This document shows, in pieces, positions 1 to 7,208 of a DNA stretch of 11,530 nucleotides (positions are counted from its first letter, which is position 1; every line of letters starts with the position of its first letter). The position numbers were made by a program, and so were the translations under genes. The stretch is from Bacillota bacterium (GTDB lineage Bacteria; Eremiobacterota; SpSt-956; JAKJGF01): the NCBI GenBank assembly GCA_029555925.1, contig JAKPQU010000199.1:1-11530 (forward strand), given 5' to 3'. The notes beneath the pieces were generated by a model. The model did no database searches, was not told the DNA's origin, and saw nothing but the letters and a program-made list of their open reading frames with translations.

Positions 1-258
1 GGATTGAAACCATCGTCAAAGGTAACGATTCATCCTATGGCAGAAAGTCTCATAAACCTGGGAGCAGGCGTGTATCTCGGATGGACAAAAACTGTAAGTG
101 ATACCGGCACAGTAGCAAATTCTTATATCAAGCAAATGTGCACTGGCCTCACAGTAGGGGAAGTTTATAATAAAGGCTGGAAACCGGATCCTTCCGACGG
201 CGGAATATTGAAATATTATCCCGAAAACACTACCGGTGCCGGTATTACACTCAAGTAA
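1..258 (+). CDS. C-terminal end of a probable caspase-fold/gingipain-like surface protein (5' end outside window)
   Basis: The frame is open from the first base and ends in TAA at 256-258, so only the last 85 residues are seen. The readable part contains AESLINLGAGVYLGWTKTV, then ANSYIKQMCTGLTVGEVYNK and a short glycine-rich tail. A pattern of small residues, then a Gly-Trp-Thr, then a helix and a TVGEVY-like segment is familiar from the end of caspase-fold/C25-like peptidase domains in large bacterial surface proteins. This is recognition by resemblance only: the catalytic His and Cys would lie upstream of the window. There is no ATG at the beginning and no ribosome binding site, which fits a gene cut by the window edge. 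A strong hairpin terminator follows 17 bases after the stop, so this is the last gene of its transcript. Confidence 0.4.
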   Translation, partial: GLKPSSKVTIHPMAESLINLGAGVYLGWTKTVSDTGTVANSYIKQMCTGLTVGEVYNKGWKPDPSDGGILKYYPENTTGAGITLK

Positions 259-275
259 ATTTCTTCAGTAAAATA

Positions 276-315
276 CACAGGGGCTGTCCGGCAGCCCCTG
301 TGATAAAATTATTTT
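276..315 (+). terminator. Rho-independent terminator after the partial gene
   Basis: A perfect 11-bp stem, CACAGGGGCTG at 276-286 paired with CAGCCCCTGTG at 292-302, closes a 5-base loop (TCCGG). The 3' side runs into ATAAAATTATTTT, a T-rich but not pure T tail. On the other strand the stem is followed by TATTTTACT, so it may also stop transcripts arriving from the convergent peptidase gene. Confidence 0.8.
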
Positions 316-321
316 CCTCAA

Positions 322-428
322 TAGTGAAAATTTTATTCTTCACTAGCAGCCATGACCGGGTGGTCAAAACGAAGAATGAGAACTTATTTTCCCTTCACTC
401 TTCACTCTTCACCCTTCACGGTTCTCAT
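322..428. repeat. Heptamer array with inverted arms, after the S9 peptidase gene
   Basis: Bases 391-418 read as four tandem 7-mers: CCCTTCA, CTCTTCA, CTCTTCA, CCCTTCA. The array is enclosed by an 8-bp inverted repeat, ATGAGAAC at 376-383 and GTTCTCAT at 421-428; the right arm overlaps the stop codon of the peptidase gene. Just upstream, TAGTGAA (322-328) and TTCACTA (339-345) form a separate perfect 7-bp hairpin built from the same GTGAA/TTCAC core. The minus-strand reading of the units is GTGAAGG or GTGAAGA, which links them to the other arrays in this window. Confidence 0.75.
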
Positions 429-2299
429 ATAAATTCTTCACATCTTCCTCCGAGATGTTTTGCAAAGAATTTTTCTATCTTACCGAAAAATATATTTTTA
501 TTTTCAACCCCTGCAAGACCGTGACCTTCATCTGAAAATATCACACATTCATAAGGAAGTCCCTTCCGTTTCATTGCTTCCTCAATCTGTTCCGCTTCCA
601 GCTTCTTTATCCTTGGATCATTTGCTCCATGAAGGATCATTACAGGTATTTTTATCTTATCCACACTGAAAAGAGGCGATCTGGACTTCAGAAAATTCTC
701 TTCTGTATCGGGATCACCTATTCTTTTTACAAGTTCATTTCTGAAAACCTCCCACTGAGGAGGTATTGATTTTATATAGGTTATAAGGTTGGATATGGCA
801 AAATATGCCACGGCACAGCAGAAAAGATCCGGTGTAAATGCGGCACCTGCAAGTGCTGCATAACCTCCGTAGGAACCTCCGTAAATGGCAATCCTCTCAG
901 GATCTGCAATCCCATGTTCTATTGCCCACTTGACTCCGTCAGCGAGATCATCCTGCATTTTTCCTCCCCATTCCCTGTCACCGGCATTTAAAAAATCTTT
1001 ACCGAAACCCTTTGAACCTCTGAAATTTATCTGAAGACAGACATAGCCGCGGTTAGTTATCCACTGGGTTACGGGATTAAATCCCCATGTGTCACGGCTC
1101 CAGGGGCCTCCGTGGACATATAATACAAGAGGAAGATTTTTTCTTTTATCTCCCGGAGGATAGCTAATATATCCGTTAATTTTTAATCCGTCTCTGGCAG
1201 TGAAAGATATGGTTTCCATTTTTGAAAAGATATATTCATTCAATTCAGGCCTGCTGTAAAAAAGGAATTCTCCCCTTCTGGCTGTACGATCAAAAAGATA
1301 ATATTTATGAGATTCATTATCACAGTCAAAACATATTATCCATTTCTCATTCAGACTGTCTCTGCTTATTACATGAAATTCTCCTTCCGAAAGTTTTTTA
1401 ATGGCTTCGAAATCATCTTCCAGATTTTTGTCGAGTATAACCCATTCTTTCTTTTCTCTGTTGCAGGTAATTGCTTCTATTTCGTAACTATCCGGGTGTA
1501 TCAGTATTGAATCAGGGTTTCGGGAAAAATCTATCCATCCGTCAAAGTCATAACGGGGATCATGGAAAAGAACTTCCTTTTCCCCTGTCTGAATATTTAT
1601 TTTCAGAAGCCTTCCCGTATTTGAATTCCTTGAATCGATAAGATAGATATATTTTCCGTCCCGTGTTATACATATTGCAGAATTGGAAAAGGAATCTTCA
1701 TAACCCCATTCATCAATCCTCTCCCATTCATTCTCTCCTTTTCTTACAATCAGTTCATCTTTCCCGTCAGAAGCAGGGCCCACACCGGCACTGACATTCA
1801 GCTTCCCATCCTTCACCCACCATTTGATACGGCCGGGATTTTTTGCTGCCATCTGCAACCGGCTTGATTTCAAATTAAGACGGTACACATCTGTTGCGAC
1901 AGGGTTTTCCCTGTTCATTTGAATCAGTATTTCATCGGGAAATTTTTTATCTATAGTGATTATTGATGCCTGAATATGTTCATAAGGAGTCAGATTGGTA
2001 ATTTCACCGGTTTTAATACTTACTTTATAGATATTCCAGTTTTCTTTCCCTTTCTTGTCCTGAAGATAAAGTATATCTTTATTGTTCTGTGCCCAGAAAT
2101 AAAACCTTATACTTCTTTCTTTATCATCTGTTATAACCCTGTCATCATCTGAGCCAATGGTCTTAACCCATATATTCAGGATGTTATTTACCGGTGCAAG
2201 GTAAGAGAGTTTTTTCCCGTCCGGAGAAATTTTCACACGCATTTTGCCGGAAGACCCGAAAAGGATTCTTCTCGGGATCAGGCATGTTTGACATTTCAT
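425..2299 (-). CDS. S9 family (prolyl oligopeptidase/acylaminoacyl-peptidase type) serine peptidase
   Basis: A 624-residue protein with the usual two-part S9 layout: an N-terminal beta-propeller (about residues 20-350, with SPDGKKLSYLAP near the start) and a C-terminal alpha/beta-hydrolase domain (about 360-620). The catalytic triad is visible: Ser476 in GGSYGGYA, Asp561 in HGANDPRI and His593 in DEGHG. HGGPW at 396-400 matches the oxyanion-hole region. Such enzymes cleave short peptides, often after proline or releasing N-acylated residues. No signal peptide or membrane segment is seen, so it is probably cytoplasmic. The length is normal and nothing is missing. The start at 2299 is supported by GGAGG seven bases upstream. 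It appears to be a single-gene unit with heptamer arrays on both sides. Substrate specificity cannot be told from the sequence. Confidence 0.93.
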   Translation of the reverse strand: MKCQTCLIPRRILFGSSGKMRVKISPDGKKLSYLAPVNNILNIWVKTIGSDDDRVITDDKERSIRFYFWAQNNKDILYLQDKKGKENWNIYKVSIKTGEITNLTPYEHIQASIITIDKKFPDEILIQMNRENPVATDVYRLNLKSSRLQMAAKNPGRIKWWVKDGKLNVSAGVGPASDGKDELIVRKGENEWERIDEWGYEDSFSNSAICITRDGKYIYLIDSRNSNTGRLLKINIQTGEKEVLFHDPRYDFDGWIDFSRNPDSILIHPDSYEIEAITCNREKKEWVILDKNLEDDFEAIKKLSEGEFHVISRDSLNEKWIICFDCDNESHKYYLFDRTARRGEFLFYSRPELNEYIFSKMETISFTARDGLKINGYISYPPGDKRKNLPLVLYVHGGPWSRDTWGFNPVTQWITNRGYVCLQINFRGSKGFGKDFLNAGDREWGGKMQDDLADGVKWAIEHGIADPERIAIYGGSYGGYAALAGAAFTPDLFCCAVAYFAISNLITYIKSIPPQWEVFRNELVKRIGDPDTEENFLKSRSPLFSVDKIKIPVMILHGANDPRIKKLEAEQIEEAMKRKGLPYECVIFSDEGHGLAGVENKNIFFGKIEKFFAKHLGGRCEEFI

Positions 2300-2331
2300 C
2301 TATGTACCTCCCTATTTTTAGTTTTTATATT

Positions 2332-2360
2332 ATTATAGCACCGGGAAAGTGAAAAGTGAA
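2332..2360 (-). promoter_or_regulatory. Possible promoter of the S9 peptidase gene, using the heptamer array as -35
   Basis: On the minus strand a perfect TATAAT (2337-2332) lies 32 bases upstream of the start codon. Exactly 17 bases further upstream is TTCACT (2360-2355), four of six matches to TTGACA, and it falls inside the GAAAAGT heptamer array. The -10 is clear; use of the repeat as -35 is inference. Confidence 0.45.
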
Positions 2361-2417
2361 AAGTGAAAAGTGAAAAGTAGTTAATGCCGTATTCTATTCG
2401 CTATTCACTTTTCACTC
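2344..2417. repeat. Heptamer array (GAAAAGT) with inverted partner array
   Basis: Five tandem 7-mers occupy 2344-2378 (GGAAAGT, then GAAAAGT four times). A second set in inverted orientation follows at 2389-2416 and also keeps a 7-base period (TATTCGC, TATTCAC, TTTTCAC). TTCACTTTTCACT at 2404-2416 is the exact reverse complement of part of the first array, so the region can form a stem of about 13 bp with a loop of roughly 30 bases. It fills the divergent gap between the peptidase gene and the ATPase fragment. Confidence 0.85.
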
Positions 2418-2437
2418 CTTCTTAATTATAGATTGTT

Positions 2438-3187
2438 ATGAAATTAACTATAATTACAGGCCCTTCCGATACAGGGAAAACCGTCACTCTTTACAATGCT
2501 TTACACCTGTTAAACAACGAGGAAAAGAATATTACTACAATAGAGGACAGGGTAAAACATCATATAGAAGGCATAAATCAGGTAGAAGCAAATTATAAAT
2601 ATGGTCTTACAACCGGCGCTATACTGAGACACTGTCTCACACAGGACAGTGATATTATAATGGTAAAAGATCTCCATGACTGTGAAACAACAGGTATTGC
2701 CGTCAGGGCGGCTCTCACCGGCCACCTTGTATTGACCAATCTGTATACGGATTATGCCGTAAATGTTCCGTTACGACTGATAAATACGGGCATAGAACCG
2801 TTCCTTGTCGCATCTGCTCTCAAGGGTGTTATTGCACAGAGACTGGTAAGAAAGATATGTGAAAGATGCAAAGTATCTTATAGTCCGCCAGAAGAAATAA
2901 GGAAAGAATTCGGCATTAATGATAATACACTATTATATCGCGGTACAGGCTGTGAGCATTGCAAAGGAACAGGTTATAAAGGCAGGGCAGGTATTTATGA
3001 AATCCTGACTGTAGATGAAAAAATAAAATCTCTTATACTGAAAGGAGCCTCTCCTGAAGAGATAAGAGACATATCGGTAGAGAACGGAATGGTTACCATT
3101 GAGAAAGATTTACTAAAAAAAGTTCTGGACGGGATCACTACTATTGAAGAATATTTTCTGGCAACAAAATCAGTGGCATGTGAATAA
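2438..3187 (+). CDS. Truncated, degenerate GspE/PilB-type secretion ATPase (C-terminal domain only)
   Basis: The 249-residue product aligns by eye with the C-terminal ATPase domain of type II secretion/type IV pilus assembly ATPases, which are normally about 550 residues; the N-terminal domains are absent. Walker A is present in altered form (GPSDTGKT, 8-15, against the usual GPTGSGKT). The Asp box reads TIEDRVK (34-40), Walker B reads SDIIMVKD (71-78) where the family has a Gly-Glu, and the His box reads TNLYT with Tyr103 replacing the histidine. The four zinc cysteines are kept (C141, C144, C172, C175), as is the terminal GMVTIEKDLLKKVLDGITTIEE region. A stop codon lies three codons before the ATG and no ribosome binding site is visible. 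It starts right at the Walker A strand, just after a heptamer array. No pilus or secretion genes are nearby. It is most likely a decaying fragment kept open by chance; a repurposed ATPase is less likely. Confidence 0.8.
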   Translation: MKLTIITGPSDTGKTVTLYNALHLLNNEEKNITTIEDRVKHHIEGINQVEANYKYGLTTGAILRHCLTQDSDIIMVKDLHDCETTGIAVRAALTGHLVLTNLYTDYAVNVPLRLINTGIEPFLVASALKGVIAQRLVRKICERCKVSYSPPEEIRKEFGINDNTLLYRGTGCEHCKGTGYKGRAGIYEILTVDEKIKSLILKGASPEEIRDISVENGMVTIEKDLLKKVLDGITTIEEYFLATKSVACE

Positions 3188-3193
3188 ATTTAT

Positions 3194-3214
3194 CGTGCCC
3201 CGTGACGCGCAATG
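3194..3214 (+). repeat. Degenerate heptamer cluster
   Basis: Three adjoining 7-mers, CGTGCCC, CGTGACG and CGCAATG, lie 7 bases after the stop of the ATPase fragment. Only the middle one is a perfect match to the CGTGACG unit seen at 10465 and 11372. It marks the other end of the ATPase fragment. Confidence 0.45.
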
Positions 3215-3643
3215 TCATTAAGTTAAGAAAAATGGTAGTCCTAAAGAAGTAGTGGTATGATATAATAAGATAAAAAAGTATTGAAGGAGAATAAAATGGT
3301 TTGTCCAAGTTTTGGCAGTGAAAGGACTATCAAAAATGGAACAATTCATAATGGCAAGCAAAAGTATGAGTGTAAGGAATGTGCCAGACAATTTGTAGAG
3401 AACCCACAAAATAAAATTATTTCACAGGATACGAAAGATTTGATAAATAAGTTACTATTAAAAAAAGTTCCCCTTGCAGGTATAGCAAGAGTTACTGGTG
3501 TTTCAGAGTGTTGGTTACAAAATTATGTAAATTAAGAAATACGATGTTATAGAACAGAAAGTGAAAGTGAAGATAAAAAAAGCCCATTAAGAATACAATG
3601 TGATGAGATGTGGTCTTTTGTTGGGAATAAAGGTAATAAACAA
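3209..3643 (+). mobile_element. IS1-family insertion sequence remnant (right part missing)
   Basis: A transposase of the IS1 family begins here and breaks off at about 3643; the rest of the catalytic domain and the right terminal repeat are gone. The left boundary is approximate: the stretch GCAATGTCATTAAGTTAAG (3209-3227) may be the left terminal repeat, but its partner cannot be found because the right end is lost. An extended -10 sequence TGATATAAT at 3258-3266 without a good -35 could be the original transposase promoter. The lost part is replaced directly by the ribosome binding site and start of the next gene. Confidence 0.75.
3296..3643 (+). pseudogene. IS1-family transposase, broken into three frames and truncated
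   Basis: The first piece (ATG at 3296, preceded by AAGGAGA; stop at 3533-3535) is the InsA-like DNA-binding part: an N-terminal zinc ribbon, GKQKYECKECARQFVE, and the helix-turn-helix segment ending LAGIARVTGVSECWLQNYVN. The zinc ribbon is damaged: the second cysteine of the first pair is Phe (CPSF instead of CPxC). After YVN the reading continues in the next frame as KKYDVIEQKVKVKIKK. After a run of seven A (3575-3581) it continues in a third frame as SPLRIQCDEMWSFVGNKGNKQ, which is the start of the InsB-like catalytic domain with its first acidic residues. It then stops matching. The A-run could be the family's programmed slippage site, but the earlier frame change, the lost cysteine and the missing C-terminus mean it cannot be active. 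Confidence 0.85.
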
Positions 3644-3656
3644 AGGAGCGATATAT

Positions 3657-3911
3657 ATGTCATTTATGGAATCACTCGGGAAAATAATAAAGGATACGGT
3701 TAAGGACATGGGTAAAGAATTAAAAAGTCTGGGAGGAGAATTCAGAGGGCTGGGAAGTGATTTAACGAATATTCCAGGAGAAGTATTAAATGTGGGAAAT
3801 CATATAAAAGATCTGTCAGGAGAAATTGTTGAAATAGGAGGAGAAGCCTGTAAAGAAACAGGTAAGGTCTGTTCAGATATAAAAAAAGACGCAGAAGATC
3901 TTTTGAAGTAG
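3657..3911 (+). CDS. Small amphipathic helical protein, unknown function
   Basis: An 84-residue protein that I do not recognise. The frame is open further upstream, to 3600, but those codons belong to the transposase remnant. The start at 3657 is chosen because AAAGGAG lies eight bases before it. The product is rich in Lys, Glu and Gly with regularly spaced hydrophobic residues (IIKDTVKDMGKELKSLGG, later IKDLSGEIVEIGG), predicting one or more amphipathic helices without a membrane segment or signal peptide. Two cysteines, C65 and C72, are seven residues apart and so would face the same side of a helix. Repeated L-G-x-x turns suggest a loosely repetitive fold, like small stress or surface-binding helical proteins, but this is only a visual impression. 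Its upstream neighbour is a broken insertion sequence, so its native promoter may have been lost or may lie within the remnant. Confidence 0.6.
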   Translation: MSFMESLGKIIKDTVKDMGKELKSLGGEFRGLGSDLTNIPGEVLNVGNHIKDLSGEIVEIGGEACKETGKVCSDIKKDAEDLLK

Positions 3912-3970
3912 ATATAAGATTTTCTATAATAAGGCCTGACCGGCGGTTTCCGTAAAAATTATCAGAAAAA

Positions 3971-5473
3971 TCATTTCAGAACAACCCTGTCTTTTTCGGA
4001 AAGACCTGAAATTATCTCAATATAATCTTTATTGAAAATGCCGGTTTTAACTTCTCTTTCCTGTGTTTTTCCGTTATCATAAAGAAGAACACATGATGTG
4101 TCATTCTTTTTTACTATAGAAGAGACAGGAAGGACAAGAACATTTTCCTTTGATACACTTATGAACTTCACGTCTACATACATATAAGGTTTTACCTGTC
4201 TTTTTCCTCCGTCAAAATCGATTAAAATCTCAAACATACCATTTGCGGAAGGTTTTATTGCGTTAACATATCCTGTAAAATCTTCCTTACCGGCAGATAT
4301 ATTTACTTTCTGACCGTTAGATATGGACGGAAGTTCCTTATCTGTTACCCCGGCTTTTACAAATACTTTATTACTCTCACCTATAACCATACAGTGAGTT
4401 CCTCTGTCCACTTCTCCCCCTGTTCTCAATCTGTCTATAAATATAACTTCCCCGTTCAAAGGGCTTTTTATTCTGGTTTTCAGATAATTTTCTCTCGCAA
4501 ATTTCAAATTCTGTTTTTCTCTCCTGAGCTTTTCTCTGGCTATCTCAACATCTTCATGGGATAATTTATTGGCTCTGGGGAAAATAGCAAGTTTCCTTTT
4601 GCATTTTTCCACTCTGTCCAGAGCTGCAGCTATATCCTTTTTATTTTGAGCCTTGTTCATTTCAGCCTGTTTTTGCGCACTTTCATATCTATAAACCCAT
4701 TCTTTAAGCCTCAATGACGCAAGCTCCTCATCTCTGCTCCTTTTCGAACTTACACTGTCCAGATCCTTGAGGGACTGTTCATAATCAAGGGAAGCTTTAT
4801 TATATTTATTTTGAGAATCTTCCCACTGTTTTTTAGATATTATTTTTCCTTCGAATAATTCTTTACTGCGTTTCAATTCTGCCTCTGCTTCTTCTTTTGC
4901 TATTTTTTTCTTTTTTACATCAACCTCTCTCTGAGATATCTGAGAAGAGTCTTTTTCAAGATTTAAATAATTATTTTCAGCTTCTTTCAATGTTCTTTCT
5001 GCCGAATAAACATCTTCATCATCATTTAATTCCTTCTGCTGGCAATATGATATGGTCTGGGTAAGAAGTTTTTCCGCATCTTCCAGTGCCATTTCAAGCT
5101 GTACCTTTTCAAGTTCGTTCTTTTCCTGTTCTATGGTAAATCGTTCCTGAACCTTGGAAAGATTTAATTCCGCTTCCCGAACCCTGCTCTCTGCTTCATC
5201 ATAATTATTTTCAATATCAGGATTACTTATTAGAATCAGTTCCTGACCTTTTTTTACTTTTTCCCCTTCTTTTACTTTGATTTCTTCTATAATGCCGGAA
5301 ATTTCGGCAAAAACATCGCTTTTAACAGACACTTCCACCGTGCCTTTTATCTCTGACAAATATACATCAAAATGCTTTAACCTTTCAGGAGAAACTGTTC
5401 TAACTTCCCTCTTTTCTGCCTGACAGCCGCTCAATATAATTAACAATATTATAAAGATAAATATCTTTCTCAT
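3971..5473 (-). CDS. Periplasmic adaptor (HlyD/MacA-type membrane fusion protein), lipoprotein
   Basis: This 500-residue protein would link an inner-membrane pump to the TolC-like channel encoded just before it. The N-terminus is a lipoprotein signal: a hydrophobic stretch (4-14) and lipobox LSGC with Cys17 as the lipid-anchored residue. The first half of the lipoyl domain is VFAEISGIIEEIKVKEGEKV (54-73) and the second half lies at about 333-365 (IKSPLNGEVIFID). Between them, about 85-330 is an unusually long, highly charged coiled-coil hairpin. The beta-barrel and membrane-proximal domains follow (370-500), ending GLSEKDRVVLK as is usual. At 500 residues it is longer than most members (about 350-420), because of the hairpin. 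The gene starts three bases after the tolC-like stop, with AGGA further upstream than ideal, suggesting translational coupling. No pump gene follows: the next gene downstream is convergent. Confidence 0.9.
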   Translation of the reverse strand: MRKIFIFIILLIILSGCQAEKREVRTVSPERLKHFDVYLSEIKGTVEVSVKSDVFAEISGIIEEIKVKEGEKVKKGQELILISNPDIENNYDEAESRVREAELNLSKVQERFTIEQEKNELEKVQLEMALEDAEKLLTQTISYCQQKELNDDEDVYSAERTLKEAENNYLNLEKDSSQISQREVDVKKKKIAKEEAEAELKRSKELFEGKIISKKQWEDSQNKYNKASLDYEQSLKDLDSVSSKRSRDEELASLRLKEWVYRYESAQKQAEMNKAQNKKDIAAALDRVEKCKRKLAIFPRANKLSHEDVEIAREKLRREKQNLKFARENYLKTRIKSPLNGEVIFIDRLRTGGEVDRGTHCMVIGESNKVFVKAGVTDKELPSISNGQKVNISAGKEDFTGYVNAIKPSANGMFEILIDFDGGKRQVKPYMYVDVKFISVSKENVLVLPVSSIVKKNDTSCVLLYDNGKTQEREVKTGIFNKDYIEIISGLSEKDRVVLK

Positions 5474-5476
5474 ATC

Positions 5477-6883
5477 TTATCGAATTCCTTCATCAGCCGG
5501 TTCTATATGCCATGATTGTCCTATAACACCGGTAACAAGAGCCATTTTTTCTTTTGCCAGTTGAAAATCTATAAGTGATTGTAAAGCGTTCACCCTGGCA
5601 CTCGTAAGTGCCTGAGTTGTTGTAGTTACTTCCAGTATGGTAGCAAGGCCCATTTTGTATTGTAATTGTGTGGCATCGAGATTTTGCTGTGCCTGGGCAA
5701 CTATCTTCCGGCGCAGATCTATCCTGTTTTCCAGGGCTTTAAGATCCCTGTAGGCATTGATTACTTCCAGCATAACATCTTTCTGCAGTTGTTCATAAGT
5801 CAGGGTTGCAAGGTTCAGATATTCTTCATCATTCTTAATGAGATTCCCCCTTTTCCCTCTATCATATACAGGTAAATCCCATGAACCGCTCAGAAGAAAT
5901 TGATAGGTTGTAGTAGGAATAATCTCATTCTGCATACTGTATCTCACATTCCCGGTCAGAGCAATGTCAGGAAGAATGTTTCTTCTTTCCTGTTCCAGAT
6001 CTATCCTGGCCAGTTCTATATCATAATTGGAACTTATAAGTTCAGGCCTGCACTGAGAAGCTGTTTGCATACATTCTTCCAGAGTAAGTTTAAAAGGACT
6101 GTATTGAACCTCTTCTGTAGGAACTATCTCTATGCCGAACTGCATATCCAGAAAACGAACCAGGCTGTCTCTGCTTTTGTCCCTGCTGTTCTGTCTGTAT
6201 ATGATATCATCCTGAGACTGAGCCACCTCTACCTCTGCCTTCAGGACTTCAATTTCAGCAATATCTCCTGCCCTGAACCTTGCCTGGGCAATATCATATA
6301 ATTTTTTCGAATCCTCCAGAGCCGATTTGCTGATTTCAAGCAATTTTTCCTCTCTTACCATGTTAAAGTAATAATAATTTGCATTGTATATAACAGTATT
6401 CTGTTTTAATATATAAGTAAGTCTCTGTTTCTCATAATTAATAAAAGATTTTTCCTGCTCATAACCGATTTTTCCTTTATCATAAATAGGCTGAATCAAT
6501 TTCAATCCGAAGTCCGATGTAGCAAGCCCCGGTCTGTCTTTACTCGTATAACCGTAGGTGGAAGTCAGAGCAAGAGAAGGTACTCTGGCTCTGTCTTTTT
6601 CCTGCATATCCCTCAGTTTGACATCAAGATAAGTTCTCTGCTGAACAAGACTGTAATTATTCTCCAGAGCTATTTTTATACACTCTAAAACAGACATCTT
6701 TACAACCTGATTTTCCTGAGAATAACATACAGGAGAACTTAAAATCAATAGCAGCGAAATTAATATTATAAATTTAAAATTAACGGATGAATTAACTGTA
6801 ATAATAACCGGCAGCCGGTTCCGGATAAAACGGCAGAGGAGAAGGTTAATAAAATTCAAAACCCTATGTATTTTATTATTCAT
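5477..6883 (-). CDS. TolC-family outer-membrane efflux protein
   Basis: Outer-membrane channel subunit of a tripartite exporter, 468 residues from the chosen start. Two repeats typical of the family are seen: one with ALENNYSLVQQR and RFRAGDIAEIEVLKAEVEV (203-221), the other with LEECMQTASQCRPEL and QYKMGLATILEVTTTTQAL (408-426). Long alpha-helical stretches lie between them. The signal peptide is the hydrophobic segment FKFIILISLLLILSS (36-50), probably cleaved after CYS-55. The start at 6883 is chosen because GAGGGA lies nine bases upstream. It leaves a long 35-residue stretch before the hydrophobic core, and no other usable start lies in between apart from a TTG at codon 9. The frame also runs upstream to an ATG at 7024, but that part is encoded by a repeat element and has no ribosome binding site. 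It is the first gene of an operon with the adaptor gene. Confidence 0.92.
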   Translation of the reverse strand: MNNKIHRVLNFINLLLCRFIRNRLPVIITVNSSVNFKFIILISLLLILSSPVCYSQENQVVKMSVLECIKIALENNYSLVQQRTYLDVKLRDMQEKDRARVPSLALTSTYGYTSKDRPGLATSDFGLKLIQPIYDKGKIGYEQEKSFINYEKQRLTYILKQNTVIYNANYYYFNMVREEKLLEISKSALEDSKKLYDIAQARFRAGDIAEIEVLKAEVEVAQSQDDIIYRQNSRDKSRDSLVRFLDMQFGIEIVPTEEVQYSPFKLTLEECMQTASQCRPELISSNYDIELARIDLEQERRNILPDIALTGNVRYSMQNEIIPTTTYQFLLSGSWDLPVYDRGKRGNLIKNDEEYLNLATLTYEQLQKDVMLEVINAYRDLKALENRIDLRRKIVAQAQQNLDATQLQYKMGLATILEVTTTTQALTSARVNALQSLIDFQLAKEKMALVTGVIGQSWHIEPADEGIR

Positions 6884-6992
6884 ATAATATGTTCCCTCTG
6901 TCACATAAAACAATTTATATGAAAATGATGAAGTTTGCACCTTCACTGGATGTTGATTTTCATATTTGGTTGTGACCGCTCCGGTCATGTCT

Positions 6993-7208
6993 GTTAGTAC
7001 CGCTACAGGTAAATTAGTAACCATTTATCAGCTTCTGCCTGCCAGGCTCTTACAAAGAAAAATAATTTGCCTTATTTAATTTGTTTTACAGACAATAAAT
7101 TAACCACTGCTTAATTTCTAATACTATAGAAAAAACAAATTTTTCTTCTCCAGAGCCCGCCAGTCAGAAGTTTTTTATGGATACCCTTTTACCTGTTACG
7201 GTAATTAG
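6993..7208. mobile_element. MITE-like foldback element, complete copy
   Basis: A non-coding element of about 215 bases with long imperfect terminal inverted repeats. The left arm (about 6995-7069) and the reverse complement of the right arm (about 7138-7206) share TACCG, ACAGGTAAA, CTTCTG, GGCTCT and GAAGAAAAAT-like blocks in the same order, with a single 1-base gap near the middle. A central unpaired part of about 65 bases is AT-rich. The first 99 bases match 11432-11530 with about six differences, showing that it is a dispersed repeat. No transposase is present, and no target duplication is clear. It lies in the leader of the tolC-like gene and adds an in-frame but probably untranslated extension to that frame. 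Confidence 0.8.

Noticed and set aside
391..418. CRISPR-like short repeats (here and in the other heptamer clusters)
   Set aside because: Units are only 7 bases, directly adjoining, with no spacers and no cas genes nearby.
3575..3581. A7 run as evidence for an active programmed frameshift in the IS1 transposase
   Set aside because: An additional frame break upstream, a lost zinc cysteine and the missing C-terminus show that the element is dead whatever the A-run once did.
3600..3656. Earlier start for the small amphipathic protein
   Set aside because: These codons overlap the transposase remnant in another frame, and there is a good ribosome binding site for the ATG at 3657.
5900..6301. 133-codon plus-strand frame opposite the TolC-like gene
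   Set aside because: It is a shadow of a well-supported gene, with no ribosome binding site and no protein-like pattern.
6884..7024. N-terminal extension of the TolC-like protein to an ATG at 7024
   Set aside because: It is encoded partly by the foldback element, lacks a ribosome binding site and places the signal peptide more than 80 residues from the start.
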